A stretch of 55,807 bases of DNA from positions 1-55,807 of the forward strand of contig JAQCNF010000077.1 in the NCBI GenBank assembly GCA_028275165.1, given 5' to 3'. Origin of the DNA: Haloquadratum sp. (lineage in GTDB: Archaea > Halobacteriota > Halobacteria > Halobacteriales > Haloferacaceae). A program made the position numbers and the translations under genes. The notes beneath the pieces are model-generated. The model searched no databases and was not told the origin of the DNA. It was given only the letters and a program-made list of their open reading frames with translations. Of the stretch, positions 44,964-54,608 are shown in pieces (the stretch's first letter is position 1; each line of letters begins with the position of its first letter).

Positions 44964-45153
44964 CTCCCTTCTCTATGTATGCCGTACTGCATAGACGCTA
45001 CCCTCTCACAGTCAGACCAGTAGCCACATTGGGTGTGAGTTTTGTACTGTATTCGAACATCTCTTGCTGTGGGATGGGTGTTTGTGATACCTGAACTATA
45101 CCATCCCCTCTGTAGCAAAGTCAAGAGAACTAACTGGTTAAATATCGCCTGCA

Positions 45154-46065
45154 TCACTGTGGATACGTCTCTACAGTCTGGTTATTGATCCGATACTGTA
45201 ACTCAAAGTTTCCTTGCTGAATAGCGGTGATTTGGCTCGTGTCCAACTCTTCAACGGTCACCAGCTCAATTGAGATATTTGTTGCAGTATTGCCTTCAAC
45301 ACTGAATGACTGTGATTCGCTGGCGATGACCGTTGAGTCAACTATCATATCAACCTGCATAGTATTACTCACTGATTGCCCAGTTGGATTATTTACCGTT
45401 GCATCTGCATTTAGCGATGTACCCGAGACTGAGACTGACCCATCAACTTCAACTTGAGGGTCATTCGAGAGAATATCGGGAATCGTAAAAGCCCCTCCAA
45501 GGACGACTCCACTCACTAGAATGACGCTGACAACGACACGCCATGGGACAACCTGTCGTGGGTTCGACACATTGCGAATTCCGACAAGTAGGTGACCTCC
45601 AGTCCCAGCAATCAGCGATGGGACTGTGACTGCGATGATCGGTGTAATATATGCCTCAGCTGAGAAACCTGTCCCAACGGTTGTCTGCCCGCCGGTGATT
45701 GATGATGTTCCATCACCAGTGAGCGAAAATCCAACGAGCAGGACACCGATGACGATACCCATCATCACGAGATATCCACCACCAGTGCCAGCAGCAGTGA
45801 CAATGAGCTTCTCCTTGTTGGCTAAGTCTGTCTCTCCCCGTCGCAGACCGATAATCAAGCTTATTACAGGTCCGATAAGAAAGGTGACGGTAATGACAAC
45901 CAGTGTGGCCAATCCGGCAATCAGTTGATTACCACCCCCCAATTGTGTTGTTGCGACAATACCAGAGAGACCCATCGCGAGACCGACCAGGCTGAATATC
46001 CCGAATATCTCACCAAGTTCCTGCGGAATTGAGTCAATCGACTGTTGGGGTGGTTGTGTTCCCAT
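45154..46065 (-). CDS. Polytopic membrane protein with C-terminal beta domain
   Basis: The product has 303 residues. About five membrane segments are visible, near residues 20-40, 45-70, 88-112, 135-160 and 172-195. After the last one comes an outward-facing domain of about 100 residues, DPQVEVDGSVSVSGTSLNADATVNNPT, that looks like an Ig- or CARDB-like beta sandwich. No transport or enzyme motif is present. The family is not recognised beyond haloarchaeal membrane proteins. It follows the PepF gene on the same strand, 46 bases downstream. Confidence 0.75.
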   Translation of the reverse strand: MGTQPPQQSIDSIPQELGEIFGIFSLVGLAMGLSGIVATTQLGGGNQLIAGLATLVVITVTFLIGPVISLIIGLRRGETDLANKEKLIVTAAGTGGGYLVMMGIVIGVLLVGFSLTGDGTSSITGGQTTVGTGFSAEAYITPIIAVTVPSLIAGTGGHLLVGIRNVSNPRQVVPWRVVVSVILVSGVVLGGAFTIPDILSNDPQVEVDGSVSVSGTSLNADATVNNPTGQSVSNTMQVDMIVDSTVIASESQSFSVEGNTATNISIELVTVEELDTSQITAIQQGNFELQYRINNQTVETYPQ

Positions 46066-46111
46066 GCAATACTATACCACCCCTGAGTGAAAGGTGCTTG
46101 CGATGCTTTGC

Positions 46112-47905
46112 TCACTTGAGTAGCGCTTCCATTTCGTCCAAATTCGCTCGCTGTGTTTCCATTGCTGTCTCAATATATGTGCTGTCGGTCACATCGACTC
46201 CAGCGTGATCGAGTATTGCAACTGGATATGCAGAGCCACCCATCGCGAGCGCCTCACGATATGATTCCGCTGCAGCAGGACCCTCTGTCTGGATACGCTC
46301 TACAATCGCCATTGCTGCGGAGATACCTGTCGCATATTTGTATACGTAGAAATTATAATAGAAATGTGGGATGCGCATCCACTCGCGATCAATCCGGTCG
46401 TCAAGAGCAGCGGGTTGATAATAGGTCTGTTTTAATCCGCGATATAATTCATCGAACCGATCAGGCGTGAGTGGCTGGTCTGCTTCAGCTAACTCGTGTA
46501 TTTTAGCCTCGAATTCAGCAAACATCGTCTGACGGAACAGTGTCGAGCGCACCCGTTCGAGGTACTCATCGAGAATATGCCGGCGGAATGCTTCACCCTC
46601 GACGTTGTCAAGGAGGTGCTGTGTGAGCAGCGTCTCGTTTACCGTTGAAGCCACTTCCGCGACGAAAATCGTATAATCTGAGTAATGCCACGGTTGGGCC
46701 TCCTTGGCAAGTTCAGAGTGCATCGAATGGCCAAGTTCGTGAGCCAGCGTATACATTGAGGAGATCGTGTCCTGATAATTCATGAGAATATAAGGCTGTG
46801 TATCGTATGTGCCGGCGGAAAATGCACCAGATCGTTTGCCTTTATTCTCATACACGTCGACCCACCGACTCTCTAATCCCTCCGCTACTCTCGACTGGTA
46901 GGCTTCGCCGAGCGGGGCGAGAGCGTCTATAATATATTGCTTCGCCTGCTCATACTCAACCGTGGGGCCTTCATCACCCGTAATCGGCACATACAGATCC
47001 CACATGTTGAGTGAGTCGATATTGAGAGCCCGACGCTTTAGTTCTGCGTGCTGGTGAAGCACGTCAAGATTTGCTCGGACTGTATTTGTTAATGTCTCAT
47101 ACACCGCAGGCGGAATATTCGGTCCATCGAGTGCCGCCTCAAGCGCCGTGTCATAATTCCGCGCACGGGCATACTTGACATCCTTTCGCACGCTATTTTG
47201 TAAGGCTGTTCCTACGCTGTTACGAACGGTTTCCCATTCATCATAAAAGGAATCGTGCACTCGTTTTCGAAAGTCTCTGTTCGTATGTTTTTGTAAAGTC
47301 GTAAAGTTCCCCTGTGTGATTTCGACCGTTTCACCGTCAGGTCGCTCAACGGTGGGGAATGTCATATCCGCGTTCGATAACATACTGTAGATATCCGACG
47401 AACCCCCCGCCACCTCGCCCAGATCTGCAAGCAGGGACTCGATCTCTGGACTCCGTGTATGTTCAGCGGTCCTTCGTACATCATCGAAATAATGTTCGTA
47501 CGATCGAAGTGCTGGCTCGCGCTCTAAATACGTTTCAAGTGTATCCTCTGGGATTGCCTGAAGCTCGGGTTTCATAAAGCTCACTGCCGAGGAGGCAGCG
47601 GATGAAACCGCTTCAGCTTTCGATTTGAGAGCTTGATACTCTTGATTACGTGTATCTTCAGCACTTCGTAGCGTTGCATAGCTGCGAACAGTCGCAAGCT
47701 TCCGAAAAACAGTCTCACGTGCTTCTAATGCCTCTCGAAGCGTTGTGGCGTCACTCTCAAGCTCTCCTTCATACTGTTCAAGTTCTTCGATCCGGTCCTG
47801 GACGTCTGCATATGCCTCCTCCCACGCCTCGGCATCTGGATAGACCTCATCAAGCGCCCAAGTGTAATCCTCTGCAATCTCATCACGTTCAGGAACGCTG
47901 CTCAT
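46112..47905 (-). CDS. pepF: Oligoendopeptidase F
   Basis: The product has 597 residues from ATG 47905 (MSSVPERDEIAEDYTW). It is an M3B metallopeptidase: TLAHELGHSMHSELA contains HExxH with the two zinc His, the third ligand Glu is in FVAEVASTVNE, and IPHFYYNFYVYKYATGISAAMAI is the substrate-binding region with conserved Tyr and His. The helical N-terminal half is normal. It cleaves oligopeptides in the cytoplasm for recycling. It is the first gene of a run with the membrane protein downstream. Confidence 0.95.
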   Translation of the reverse strand: MSSVPERDEIAEDYTWALDEVYPDAEAWEEAYADVQDRIEELEQYEGELESDATTLREALEARETVFRKLATVRSYATLRSAEDTRNQEYQALKSKAEAVSSAASSAVSFMKPELQAIPEDTLETYLEREPALRSYEHYFDDVRRTAEHTRSPEIESLLADLGEVAGGSSDIYSMLSNADMTFPTVERPDGETVEITQGNFTTLQKHTNRDFRKRVHDSFYDEWETVRNSVGTALQNSVRKDVKYARARNYDTALEAALDGPNIPPAVYETLTNTVRANLDVLHQHAELKRRALNIDSLNMWDLYVPITGDEGPTVEYEQAKQYIIDALAPLGEAYQSRVAEGLESRWVDVYENKGKRSGAFSAGTYDTQPYILMNYQDTISSMYTLAHELGHSMHSELAKEAQPWHYSDYTIFVAEVASTVNETLLTQHLLDNVEGEAFRRHILDEYLERVRSTLFRQTMFAEFEAKIHELAEADQPLTPDRFDELYRGLKQTYYQPAALDDRIDREWMRIPHFYYNFYVYKYATGISAAMAIVERIQTEGPAAAESYREALAMGGSAYPVAILDHAGVDVTDSTYIETAMETQRANLDEMEALLK

Positions 47906-48256
47906 AATCATATGGAGTGTAGGCGGCGGCTAAAACTTGTCACTCAGACCAGTGTCGTGCAGCAGTCAATACCCGACCATCTCAGGCGTTGCTTTGCCGT
48001 CCTGTCAGTTGACATCTTCCCCGCCCTGACCGGTTTTACTCTTGAAACTTCCCGATAAGACAACGACGACATGACAATTCTTTATCTGAACTCAGTGGCT
48101 GTGAACCGCTTCCGCCTCGGGGTCAACTGAAGTGATTCAAGAGACGAACTTGGAGTCATCACGGGAACTCATATCTGTCTATTTTCGCGATGGCTCTGAG
48201 TGTGTCTTTTATTGCAGCTGCGGTCAGCATGATCAATCCAGATAAGTGGTATCCTC
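47906..48256. other. Spacer with element-end-like repeat
   Basis: The segment 48111-48161 (GCCTCGGGGTCAAC... GAGACGAACTTGGAGTCATCA) resembles 35233-35280 and shares CGGGGTCA with element ends elsewhere. No gene is supported; the small plus-strand frame over the TruA end is not convincing. Confidence 0.45.
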
Positions 48257-49081
48257 TTACTGATCAGCTGCTCTTGTACGAAGAGACTCAGCAATCTCAG
48301 CTCTCACACCAGCTTCAAGTCGGTCCTGCTGGTATTGTGTTTCGATTGCTTCAACAGCTCTACTATGTGCCTGTGAGTCAATGAGAAACTCACACTGTGG
48401 GTATTCCACTGCAGCAAGAAAGAGTGGCTCTGGCGGCGCTGGCGCCACTCCGTGTTCCCCTCGGACGGGTCCTGCGAGTAGCGTGTCGATACTGTCTATA
48501 TCTCGCATCCCACTTGCGACACCACGAATAACGGTAGCGATTCGTCTCACGAACTGCCGCGGAAACCCATCTGCTACGACACTGAGAACCAGAAACGGCG
48601 GTGATGACTCGACCGTAATACTCACATCTCGAACTGTCCCAGTCGTATCTAAACTAAAGTTTTGAAAATCATGTCTTCCCGAGAGCCGCATCGCTGCCTT
48701 GCGCGCGCGCTCGGCTTCAAGTGAAGACTCCATCAACAGATACCGATACTGACGGGAACTCGCCTGATGAGTCGCATGGAATGAGTCTGTAACTTCTGTT
48801 GACGCGTACACATGGATTGAGCGAGGGAGCTCAGAATCGAACACCACTGGTCGACACCACTCCGAACACTCAAACGTAACCGTCTGTGCGATTGCAGAGA
48901 CGCCGGCGTCGGTTCGACCCGCCGCGCTGTACCCTGTTGGTCTTGACTCGGACACTGGATCGTAGATATCTAGCGTCGCTAAGGCTGCAAAGAGTTCGTT
49001 TTCCACAGTTGGCACGTCTGGTTGGCGCTGAAACCCATGGAATGGACGTCCGTCGTATGCAATTCGAAACGCACGCTTCAT
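48257..49081 (-). CDS. truA: tRNA pseudouridine synthase A
   Basis: The product has 274 residues. The TruA catalytic motif is SAAGRTDAGVSA with the Asp nucleophile. Other landmarks are MKRAFRIAYDGRPFHGFQRQP, FHATHQASSRQYRYLL with Tyr and Arg, FQNFSLDTT and DGFPRQFVRRIATVIRGVASG. It modifies tRNA at positions 38-40 (U to pseudouridine). The C-terminal 50 residues after RGEHGVAPAPPEPLFLAAVEYP are a helical extension. It is cytoplasmic and likely the last gene of the S19e-PDCD5-PP-loop run, with a 137-base gap. Confidence 0.95.
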   Translation of the reverse strand: MKRAFRIAYDGRPFHGFQRQPDVPTVENELFAALATLDIYDPVSESRPTGYSAAGRTDAGVSAIAQTVTFECSEWCRPVVFDSELPRSIHVYASTEVTDSFHATHQASSRQYRYLLMESSLEAERARKAAMRLSGRHDFQNFSLDTTGTVRDVSITVESSPPFLVLSVVADGFPRQFVRRIATVIRGVASGMRDIDSIDTLLAGPVRGEHGVAPAPPEPLFLAAVEYPQCEFLIDSQAHSRAVEAIETQYQQDRLEAGVRAEIAESLRTRAADQ

Positions 49082-49218
49082 TATTGATATTCTAACCGTG
49101 ACTGCTCCGTTACAATCGGCAATATTTGAATCTGATTAACTGCCGTCTCATCTGTAAATATCATACGATGCTCAGTTGATCCGAGCCAACTCACACAATC
49201 GAAGACTGTCTGCTGAAT

Positions 49219-49812
49219 TCATTTCAGAATACCTCTGACGTATGTCTGCTCGTGATCTGGGAAGACACGACTCACCACCTCTGGATTTTCAAGCTCAGCG
49301 ATCAGCGTCCGCAATTCGACTTCATAATCGCTCTTCGGCACTGTTTCTGACGGTCCCACTTCAACATCCAGTCGCTGATCAACCAGATGGTCGACAGCAC
49401 CCCGACCAAATCCAGCAAGCGGAGATACATAATCAATATCATGTCTATCCTCGATACTCTGTGCGCGGGCTCGCGGCACCGTTGGTACTCTGTCATCACG
49501 CCGTGTACCGTCTGCAACTGCAGCGATATCACGTTGAGCGACGACTTCGAGTGTATGTTCATGAACAGTCTGGATACCCTGTCGCGGATACCCATCAGCG
49601 AGTATCTTCTCAACTGCCGTTTCTGCAACAGCACGGTTTAGTTGAATCTGTTCGAACGGATATCCGATGTGCGCTGCCGCTGCGCTCGCATATTTCCAAT
49701 TGTCAGTCAACCCAAATGTTGCAGTGACGAGTCGGACATCGTAGAAGGAATCTAACAGTAATGCAGCAAGTGTCGAATCTTTCCCTCCACTGTACAGGAG
49801 CGCAACCTCCAC
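49219..49812 (-). CDS. PP-loop ATP pyrophosphatase-like protein
   Basis: The product has 197 residues. MEVALLYSGGKDSTLAALLLD is the PP-loop SGGKDS that binds ATP for adenylation. LVTATFGLTDNWKYA, RDIAAVADGTRRDDRVP and DYVSPLAGFGRGAVDHLV continue the N-type ATP pyrophosphatase fold. It is shorter than tRNA thiolases or ThiI and has no zinc or THUMP domain. The sequence fits a haloarchaeal family listed as DUF7411, with unknown substrate, probably RNA or a small molecule. It begins six bases from the PDCD5 stop and is likely co-transcribed. Confidence 0.82.
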   Translation of the reverse strand: MEVALLYSGGKDSTLAALLLDSFYDVRLVTATFGLTDNWKYASAAAAHIGYPFEQIQLNRAVAETAVEKILADGYPRQGIQTVHEHTLEVVAQRDIAAVADGTRRDDRVPTVPRARAQSIEDRHDIDYVSPLAGFGRGAVDHLVDQRLDVEVGPSETVPKSDYEVELRTLIAELENPEVVSRVFPDHEQTYVRGILK

Positions 49813-49818
49813 AGCAAC

Positions 49819-50184
49819 CTACCGCCGTCGGATATTGTAACTGTTTGAATCAGGCTTGAGTTCTTGAAGCAACTCACGCATTTGATCCTCATCAATGCGA
49901 TCCTGTATCCGACCACTCTGCGCAAGTGCAACGAGTTGTTGTTTGACCTTTTCTGCGAAGTCTGGCTTCGACATCTCGATTGCGCTGAGTCGCTGTCGTG
50001 CGTCGTCGGTCAAGTGTTGTTTGAGCAGCGCTTCTTGCTTTGCTTCGGCCTGTTCACGGGCAGCCTCCTGTGCTGCCTCCTGTTGGCGTTGGCCCTCCTG
50101 TTGTTGACCTTTCTCGTCCCGCAATTCCTGAAGTCGCTGCTCCCGAAGCTCCTCAAGACGGTCGTCGTTAGGTGATCCACTCAT
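49819..50184 (-). CDS. DNA-binding protein of PDCD5 family
   Basis: The product has 121 residues from ATG 50184. The N-terminal third is a charged coiled coil ([21 protein letters not shown]). The core [53 protein letters not shown] is the PDCD5/TFAR19 three-helix domain. Archaeal members bind nucleic acid non-specifically and are usually encoded next to ribosomal protein S19e. Here S19e lies 1.3 kb upstream with TnpB relic DNA between, which should break the normal operon. Confidence 0.94.
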   Translation of the reverse strand: MSGSPNDDRLEELREQRLQELRDEKGQQQEGQRQQEAAQEAAREQAEAKQEALLKQHLTDDARQRLSAIEMSKPDFAEKVKQQLVALAQSGRIQDRIDEDQMRELLQELKPDSNSYNIRRR

Positions 50185-51507
50185 TAACACATTATTATAA
50201 CGGAGTGCTCAAAACGATTACGGGCTCTACAGACGGAACAGGCCGAGTGCTTCTCTTTTCATTCATCGATACGCGGACAGTTCAGGGATGTCATCTGTGT
50301 CCATCGCGTCACGACCGCAGTCTCCACAGGCGTTGACGAGAGCGAAGCTCTCGTTCGCACATCAGAGTCGGTCCACGATTCTGAAGACGTCCCTTCGGAA
50401 TTTCTCACTCCGAGCCCCCTTTCGAGAGGCCGCGGGACAGAGTGTTGACAGCCGCATTTCTCTGTCTACCTCACAGCTACAGGCTGGGCAAGAATGATCA
50501 CGTACCTACAGCGGCTTGTTTGTCTTCACTCTATACGATGCACATTCCCCTGCCTGACGCTATATCCCCACTGTACTCGCTCCCGACTTCGCTCTTTGAT
50601 GACGCTGAGCGGCTGTTCACTACTAAAATATTTAACCTGGTTGTATGTGAAGGACCTGAGGACCGCTTATTCCTGACAGCTCTTCATTGTGATGCACGTC
50701 TGCACACCCTGAAGCTCGCGTATCCAGTTAACCCCTGAGAAACCACACCGTGTCATACCCCAGCCGGCTGAATTTTCGTACACCCACGTCGAAGAGTCAG
50801 AATGCGGTATCACACGTGCTTAGGAGTCTCGTGAATCGCCCCGGGGTCAACAAGGCTTCCCGTTTCTACGACGTGACCTGCAGACACGGACTCGAAGTGA
50901 GTCGTATCCATAGCGGTCACAGTCTCCACGGGCGTGTCTTCGGGTCATCCCAGCCGTCGTTCAGAAACCGTTTTGTTGAGAACATTTATCGCTGCGTTCG
51001 CGTCCCTATCCGTCTCGAATCCACAACTCGGACAGGGGTGTTCCCGGATCCAGATGGGTTTCGCTGTCTCCACGCCACAGTTCGCACACTCCTTGGTAGC
51101 GCCTCGCGCCTCAACCTGCTTGAGCTGACAGCTGTACAGGTCGGCTTTATATCTGAGGAGGGTGATGAGTTGTCGCCACGCCACATCTTGCTTGTTCTGA
51201 GCGTTCCACCGCCGCCAAACATACTCTGGGGGTTGAGGTCTTCCACGGAGGAGTCATCACGTCAGATATTTGCATCATACTCCGAGGCACCCGCCTTGTC
51301 TATCTGTAGGATAGAGACCTTTCGTTTGAGCTTCTTGACGATGCCCACACAGTCGCCGGTCAGACAATCACCATGTTTGACAGATGAGCACTGTATACGT
51401 GGAGAAATCTTGAGTTCAACGGAGTATTCACGATGGCTGCTACAGGCTGGATATTGAACACAGCCTCGCACTCACCTGTCTTATCTTCAAATCTCTATAA
51501 AGAGTGT
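50185..51507 (-). mobile_element. Relic insertion block between S19e and PDCD5
   Basis: The block separates two genes that are neighbours in most archaea. It contains a clear TnpB C-terminus (see next entry). Near 50250-50500 the minus-strand frame reads CPACSCEVDREMRL and VNACGDCGRDAMDTDD, which could be a second element's zinc-ribbon and tail. GCCCCGGGGTCAAC (50838-50851) recurs at 2427. At least one, possibly two, decayed elements make up the 1.3 kb. Confidence 0.7.
50800..51475 (-). pseudogene. TnpB relic with complete zinc-ribbon
   Basis: The minus-strand frame reads YKADLYSCQLKQVEARGATKECANCGVETAKPIWIREHPCPSCGFETDRDANAAINVL, the full C-terminal zinc-ribbon of an IS1341-type TnpB with four cysteines. 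A changed frame then gives the typical tail (VTAMDTTHFESVS, VVETGSLVDPG). Upstream pieces are scrambled and the RuvC motifs are absent. It cannot be functional. Confidence 0.82.
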
Positions 51508-51963
51508 CTACGCGTATCGCTCAAGTTCTGGTCGATCGAGTTGTTCGATTACATCCGCAGCCGCGTTATCTAGGAAGCTCTGCCCCGTGCCGGAGATACG
51601 CCGACCTTGGCCCTTTGCAGTCTCGACGAGGTCCTCTTCTTCAAGTTGCTGTAGTGCATGGCGAATAATCTTCTTCGATCCACTCGCAGAGCGATTAGAC
51701 GCAACTTGATATCGGGTTGTCCCTCGCTTGCGTCCCCCATACTCAGTTGAGAGGCGGTCAACACCAATTGGACCTTTCATTGCAACTTTCCGAAGTAGTG
51801 ACGCCGAACGGACATACCAGAAGTCGTCCTGTTTCGGTGGGAGTTCTTTCATCTCGCCAGTTTTGGTAAACTCGATCCAGCTGGGCTCCTCTATTCGATC
51901 TTCGAGCCGATCAGCGACTTCCTCAATTAGGGCATCTGCCGGAACATCGTAGACACTTACCAT
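51508..51963 (-). CDS. rps19e: 30S ribosomal protein S19e
   Basis: The product has 151 residues. Family landmarks are MVSVYDVPADALIEEVADRL, EPSWIEFTKTGEMKELPP, DDFWYVRSASLLRKVAMKGPIGVDRLSTEYGGRKR and KKIIRHALQQLEEEDLVE. It forms a winged-helix-like domain of the small subunit found in archaea and eukaryotes. In most archaea the next gene is PDCD5; here the relic block follows. The ATG lies 52 bases from the stop of the membrane protein gene at 52015 on the same strand. Confidence 0.96.
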   Translation of the reverse strand: MVSVYDVPADALIEEVADRLEDRIEEPSWIEFTKTGEMKELPPKQDDFWYVRSASLLRKVAMKGPIGVDRLSTEYGGRKRGTTRYQVASNRSASGSKKIIRHALQQLEEEDLVETAKGQGRRISGTGQSFLDNAAADVIEQLDRPELERYA

Positions 51964-52014
51964 ATAAATGCTATCAGATTAATTCGTTTAAATTCATCGT
52001 ATCATTTCGCCCAT

Positions 52015-53052
52015 TTATTTGATACGACTCACACTTCCAATCCAAGCCACTACTCCACCGCCGATAAAGATCGGTATCCAATACACTGCGCTTCTGAAAA
52101 TGACGACTGCAGCGACAATAATCGCCTTTGAAACGCCAGGTAATGGTGCAGCCATCAGCAAAACGACCAGTGCTGTTTCGATACCGCCTGCTCCTCCGGG
52201 TAGCGGCGTCGCTCCCGCGATTGCTGCAATCGGAACGACAATCAAAGCGATGCTCAGGCGAATGCTGACGCCGACTGCCTGAAAAGCTAGCCATAACGCA
52301 ATCATTTGTGCAGTCCATCCGAGTGTCGACGCTGTCAGTGCCATTGCCAACTGTTTTGGCTGTGTTGCAACGCGTTCGATTGCCTGAAAAAACCTCTCAA
52401 TTCGACGTATGATGCCTGCTGGTTCAGGGACAGAGAGACGAGGAATCCGACGAGAGAACGCTTGAACAAGTGGGACAAGCCAATCAGCTATCTTGGATTT
52501 AATTCTCTGTCGCCGCTGCCATCCACCATATGCCAGCGTCGGAACGCTAACGGCGAGCGAGACAACTGCGATGAGTGCGAAGAGGACGCCATCATTTGCA
52601 CTGAGTGCCACTTCCGTTGCAAAATAACTCACCCCGGTGAGCGCAATGGTGATTGAGGGAATGAAATTAAGTGCGTCAACACTTGCAATTGCGGCGAGTC
52701 CCCGCTCATACTCCGCATCAACCGATTGCGAAATGAGATATGCGGCAATCGGCTCTCCACCTGCCTGTCCGAATGGTGTAACGTTGTTCGAAAACATTGC
52801 TCCTGCGAAAATGAAAAATGAGCCGGGATATGAGAGATCGATATCTAATGTATGTAGCACGATCTTCAGAGAGACACTCCAGGATATGAGCCACCCAAAT
52901 ATTGCGAGGACTACCAACGTAATATCCTGACTGTTGGCGCCCCTGAGTGTCGTCAGTAGTGCATTGAATCCAGCAAAGTAGAATAGAACAGCGAACACTC
53001 CGATCACTCCCCCGAATCCGAGGATGCCAGCCCGAAGGTTCGCATTTTCCAT
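52015..53052 (-). CDS. Flippase-like membrane protein (UPF0104/LPG synthase TM)
   Basis: The product has 345 residues with about eight membrane segments. Family features are LTTLRGANSQDITLVVLAIF, FFIFAGAMFSNNVTPFGQAGGEPIAAYLIS with the T-P-x-x-x-G-G-E-P motif, and the C-terminal IAGATPLPGGAGGIETALVVLL with the P-G-G-x-G signature. Members relate to the transmembrane part of lysylphosphatidylglycerol synthase and are thought to move lipid or lipid-linked sugars. The catalytic cytoplasmic synthase domain is absent. It is next to S19e by position only. The function is inferred. Confidence 0.88.
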   Translation of the reverse strand: MENANLRAGILGFGGVIGVFAVLFYFAGFNALLTTLRGANSQDITLVVLAIFGWLISWSVSLKIVLHTLDIDLSYPGSFFIFAGAMFSNNVTPFGQAGGEPIAAYLISQSVDAEYERGLAAIASVDALNFIPSITIALTGVSYFATEVALSANDGVLFALIAVVSLAVSVPTLAYGGWQRRQRIKSKIADWLVPLVQAFSRRIPRLSVPEPAGIIRRIERFFQAIERVATQPKQLAMALTASTLGWTAQMIALWLAFQAVGVSIRLSIALIVVPIAAIAGATPLPGGAGGIETALVVLLMAAPLPGVSKAIIVAAVVIFRSAVYWIPIFIGGGVVAWIGSVSRIK

Positions 53053-53134
53053 GTAATATCCAATGATGTGAGAATCCTATCAACCCATCGAAGCGGACCA
53101 AGGCTACTTGTAAGTTAGCCGACGGTATACACAC

Positions 53135-54034
53135 ATGGATGAGCGAACGGCCCTCACACAGATATCGGATACACTGACTCCTGCAGGTGATGACGCAGCG
53201 ACACTTCCACTCCCAACAGCCGATAATATCCTCATTACTACTGATATGTTACACGAGAGTACGGATTTCCCTGACGGCGTCAGCCACTATACAGCAGGCT
53301 GGCGAGCAGTTGGTGCGTCTCTATCGGACCTCGCGGCGATGGGAGCCACGGCAACCGCAGCCGTTGCAGTTTATGGCGTGCCGGCATTCAGTGCGTCCAA
53401 ACTCTCTGCGTTTCTTCGTGGCGCCTCAGACGTGTGCTCTGTCGTTGGTGCAGAGTATGTTGGGGGTGACCTGGATACGACAGATGAACTCACCGTCGCA
53501 ACCACAGCGATTGGCGAATCACCTGATGCAGTCAGTCGTAGTGGGGCCGCACTTGGAGACGTGGTTTGTGTCACAGACACACTTGGACAGACTGCGGCTG
53601 CGCTGTGTGCGTTTAACGAAGGGAACATAGATCAAGGAAATAGTCTATTTCAATTCACTCCCCGTGTTCGAGCAGGAGTTGGGCTCGGGAAGTATGCAAC
53701 AGCGATGATGGATTCCTCTGATGGCGTGGCCCGATCACTTCATCAACTGGGTGAAGCGAGTGATGTTGGGTTTGCAATCACTCGTGATGACATTCCAGTT
53801 CATCCGACACTCAGTGAGTATGTCTCGTCAGAGTCGGAAGCACTGTCACAAGCACTCACATTCGGTGAGGACTTCGAGTTGGTCTTCACTGTCCCGAGTG
53901 AAACTCTTTCGGCAGCTAAAGAGGCCTGCCCTGTATCACTCCACGCTATCGGTGAAGTCCAATCTTCAACAGGTGGTATCACTCTCGACTCAGAACCACT
54001 CCCTGACACGGGATATACACACGGCGATGAATAA
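53135..54034 (+). CDS. thiL: Thiamine-monophosphate kinase
   Basis: The product has 299 residues. ThiL motifs are GDDAATL near the start, LITTDMLHESTDF, HYTAGWRAVGASLSDLAAMGA, YVGGDLDTTD, AMMDSSDGVARSLHQLGE and FGEDFELVFTV. It phosphorylates thiamine monophosphate to thiamine diphosphate using ATP and Mg. It begins 82 bases from the divergent flippase-like gene. Downstream a TnpB right-end hairpin begins within 65 bases. No other thiamine gene is near. Confidence 0.95.
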   Translation: MDERTALTQISDTLTPAGDDAATLPLPTADNILITTDMLHESTDFPDGVSHYTAGWRAVGASLSDLAAMGATATAAVAVYGVPAFSASKLSAFLRGASDVCSVVGAEYVGGDLDTTDELTVATTAIGESPDAVSRSGAALGDVVCVTDTLGQTAAALCAFNEGNIDQGNSLFQFTPRVRAGVGLGKYATAMMDSSDGVARSLHQLGEASDVGFAITRDDIPVHPTLSEYVSSESEALSQALTFGEDFELVFTVPSETLSAAKEACPVSLHAIGEVQSSTGGITLDSEPLPDTGYTHGDE

Positions 54035-54097
54035 GCATAGCTAAGATTATGTGGGTAGGTCAACTGGACCGATTCTCGTGGTAGCGCTTGACCTCCT

Positions 54098-54117
54098 CCC
54101 ACAATTTCACCCGTGGG
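54098..54117 (-). repeat. TnpB element right-end hairpin
   Basis: On the minus strand GTGGGAGGAGGTCA follows a CCCAC/GTGGG stem. It is the same right end as at 15657-15692, in reverse orientation. Confidence 0.6.
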
Positions 54118-54600
54118 ATTCCCGATAGGGATATGAGGGTTACGCGTTTCCTCGGCGGCTCACAGACGCTTTCGCGTGGCCAGCTTCGCACGTTGCCGCC
54201 CAATTGTTACCAAGGGCATGCTTTCCAGCGCGTGTCGCAGGATCAAAGCTGCCTTCGCACTCGCACATGGCGAGCAACTGCGATATCCAGCCGAGCGTTC
54301 TGAGCATAGCCTCTCTTTCGTCGGCTTTATGCCACATGAGCTTTCGCCTTGCTCAACTGTAAGGTCGACAGCTTCTATCCCGCCATTTAATAGGAAGGTG
54401 AGCGGCTGTTGTCGAGTGTGCTTCGTATCGGGTGAACGACCTCGGAGATAACTGGTTCGAGACGCAAAGCGTTATTATGGGAACGGAAGCTCACATCTTC
54501 GGTTTCTAATAGGGAACAAAGCCGAGACACCAGCATCATAGTTGAGAGAGTGTTTCACCCGCTTCTGTCGGCAAACAATGGGTCTCTCAAGACCGATGGT
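54118..54600 (-). other. Probable decayed element body
   Basis: The stretch lies between the right-end hairpin and the protease gene. No TnpB motif could be read with certainty. A minus-strand frame at 54140-54337 is open but matches nothing I know. The local sequence is G+C richer than its neighbours, as expected for element debris. Confidence 0.4.
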
Positions 54601-54608
54601 AAATTGAT

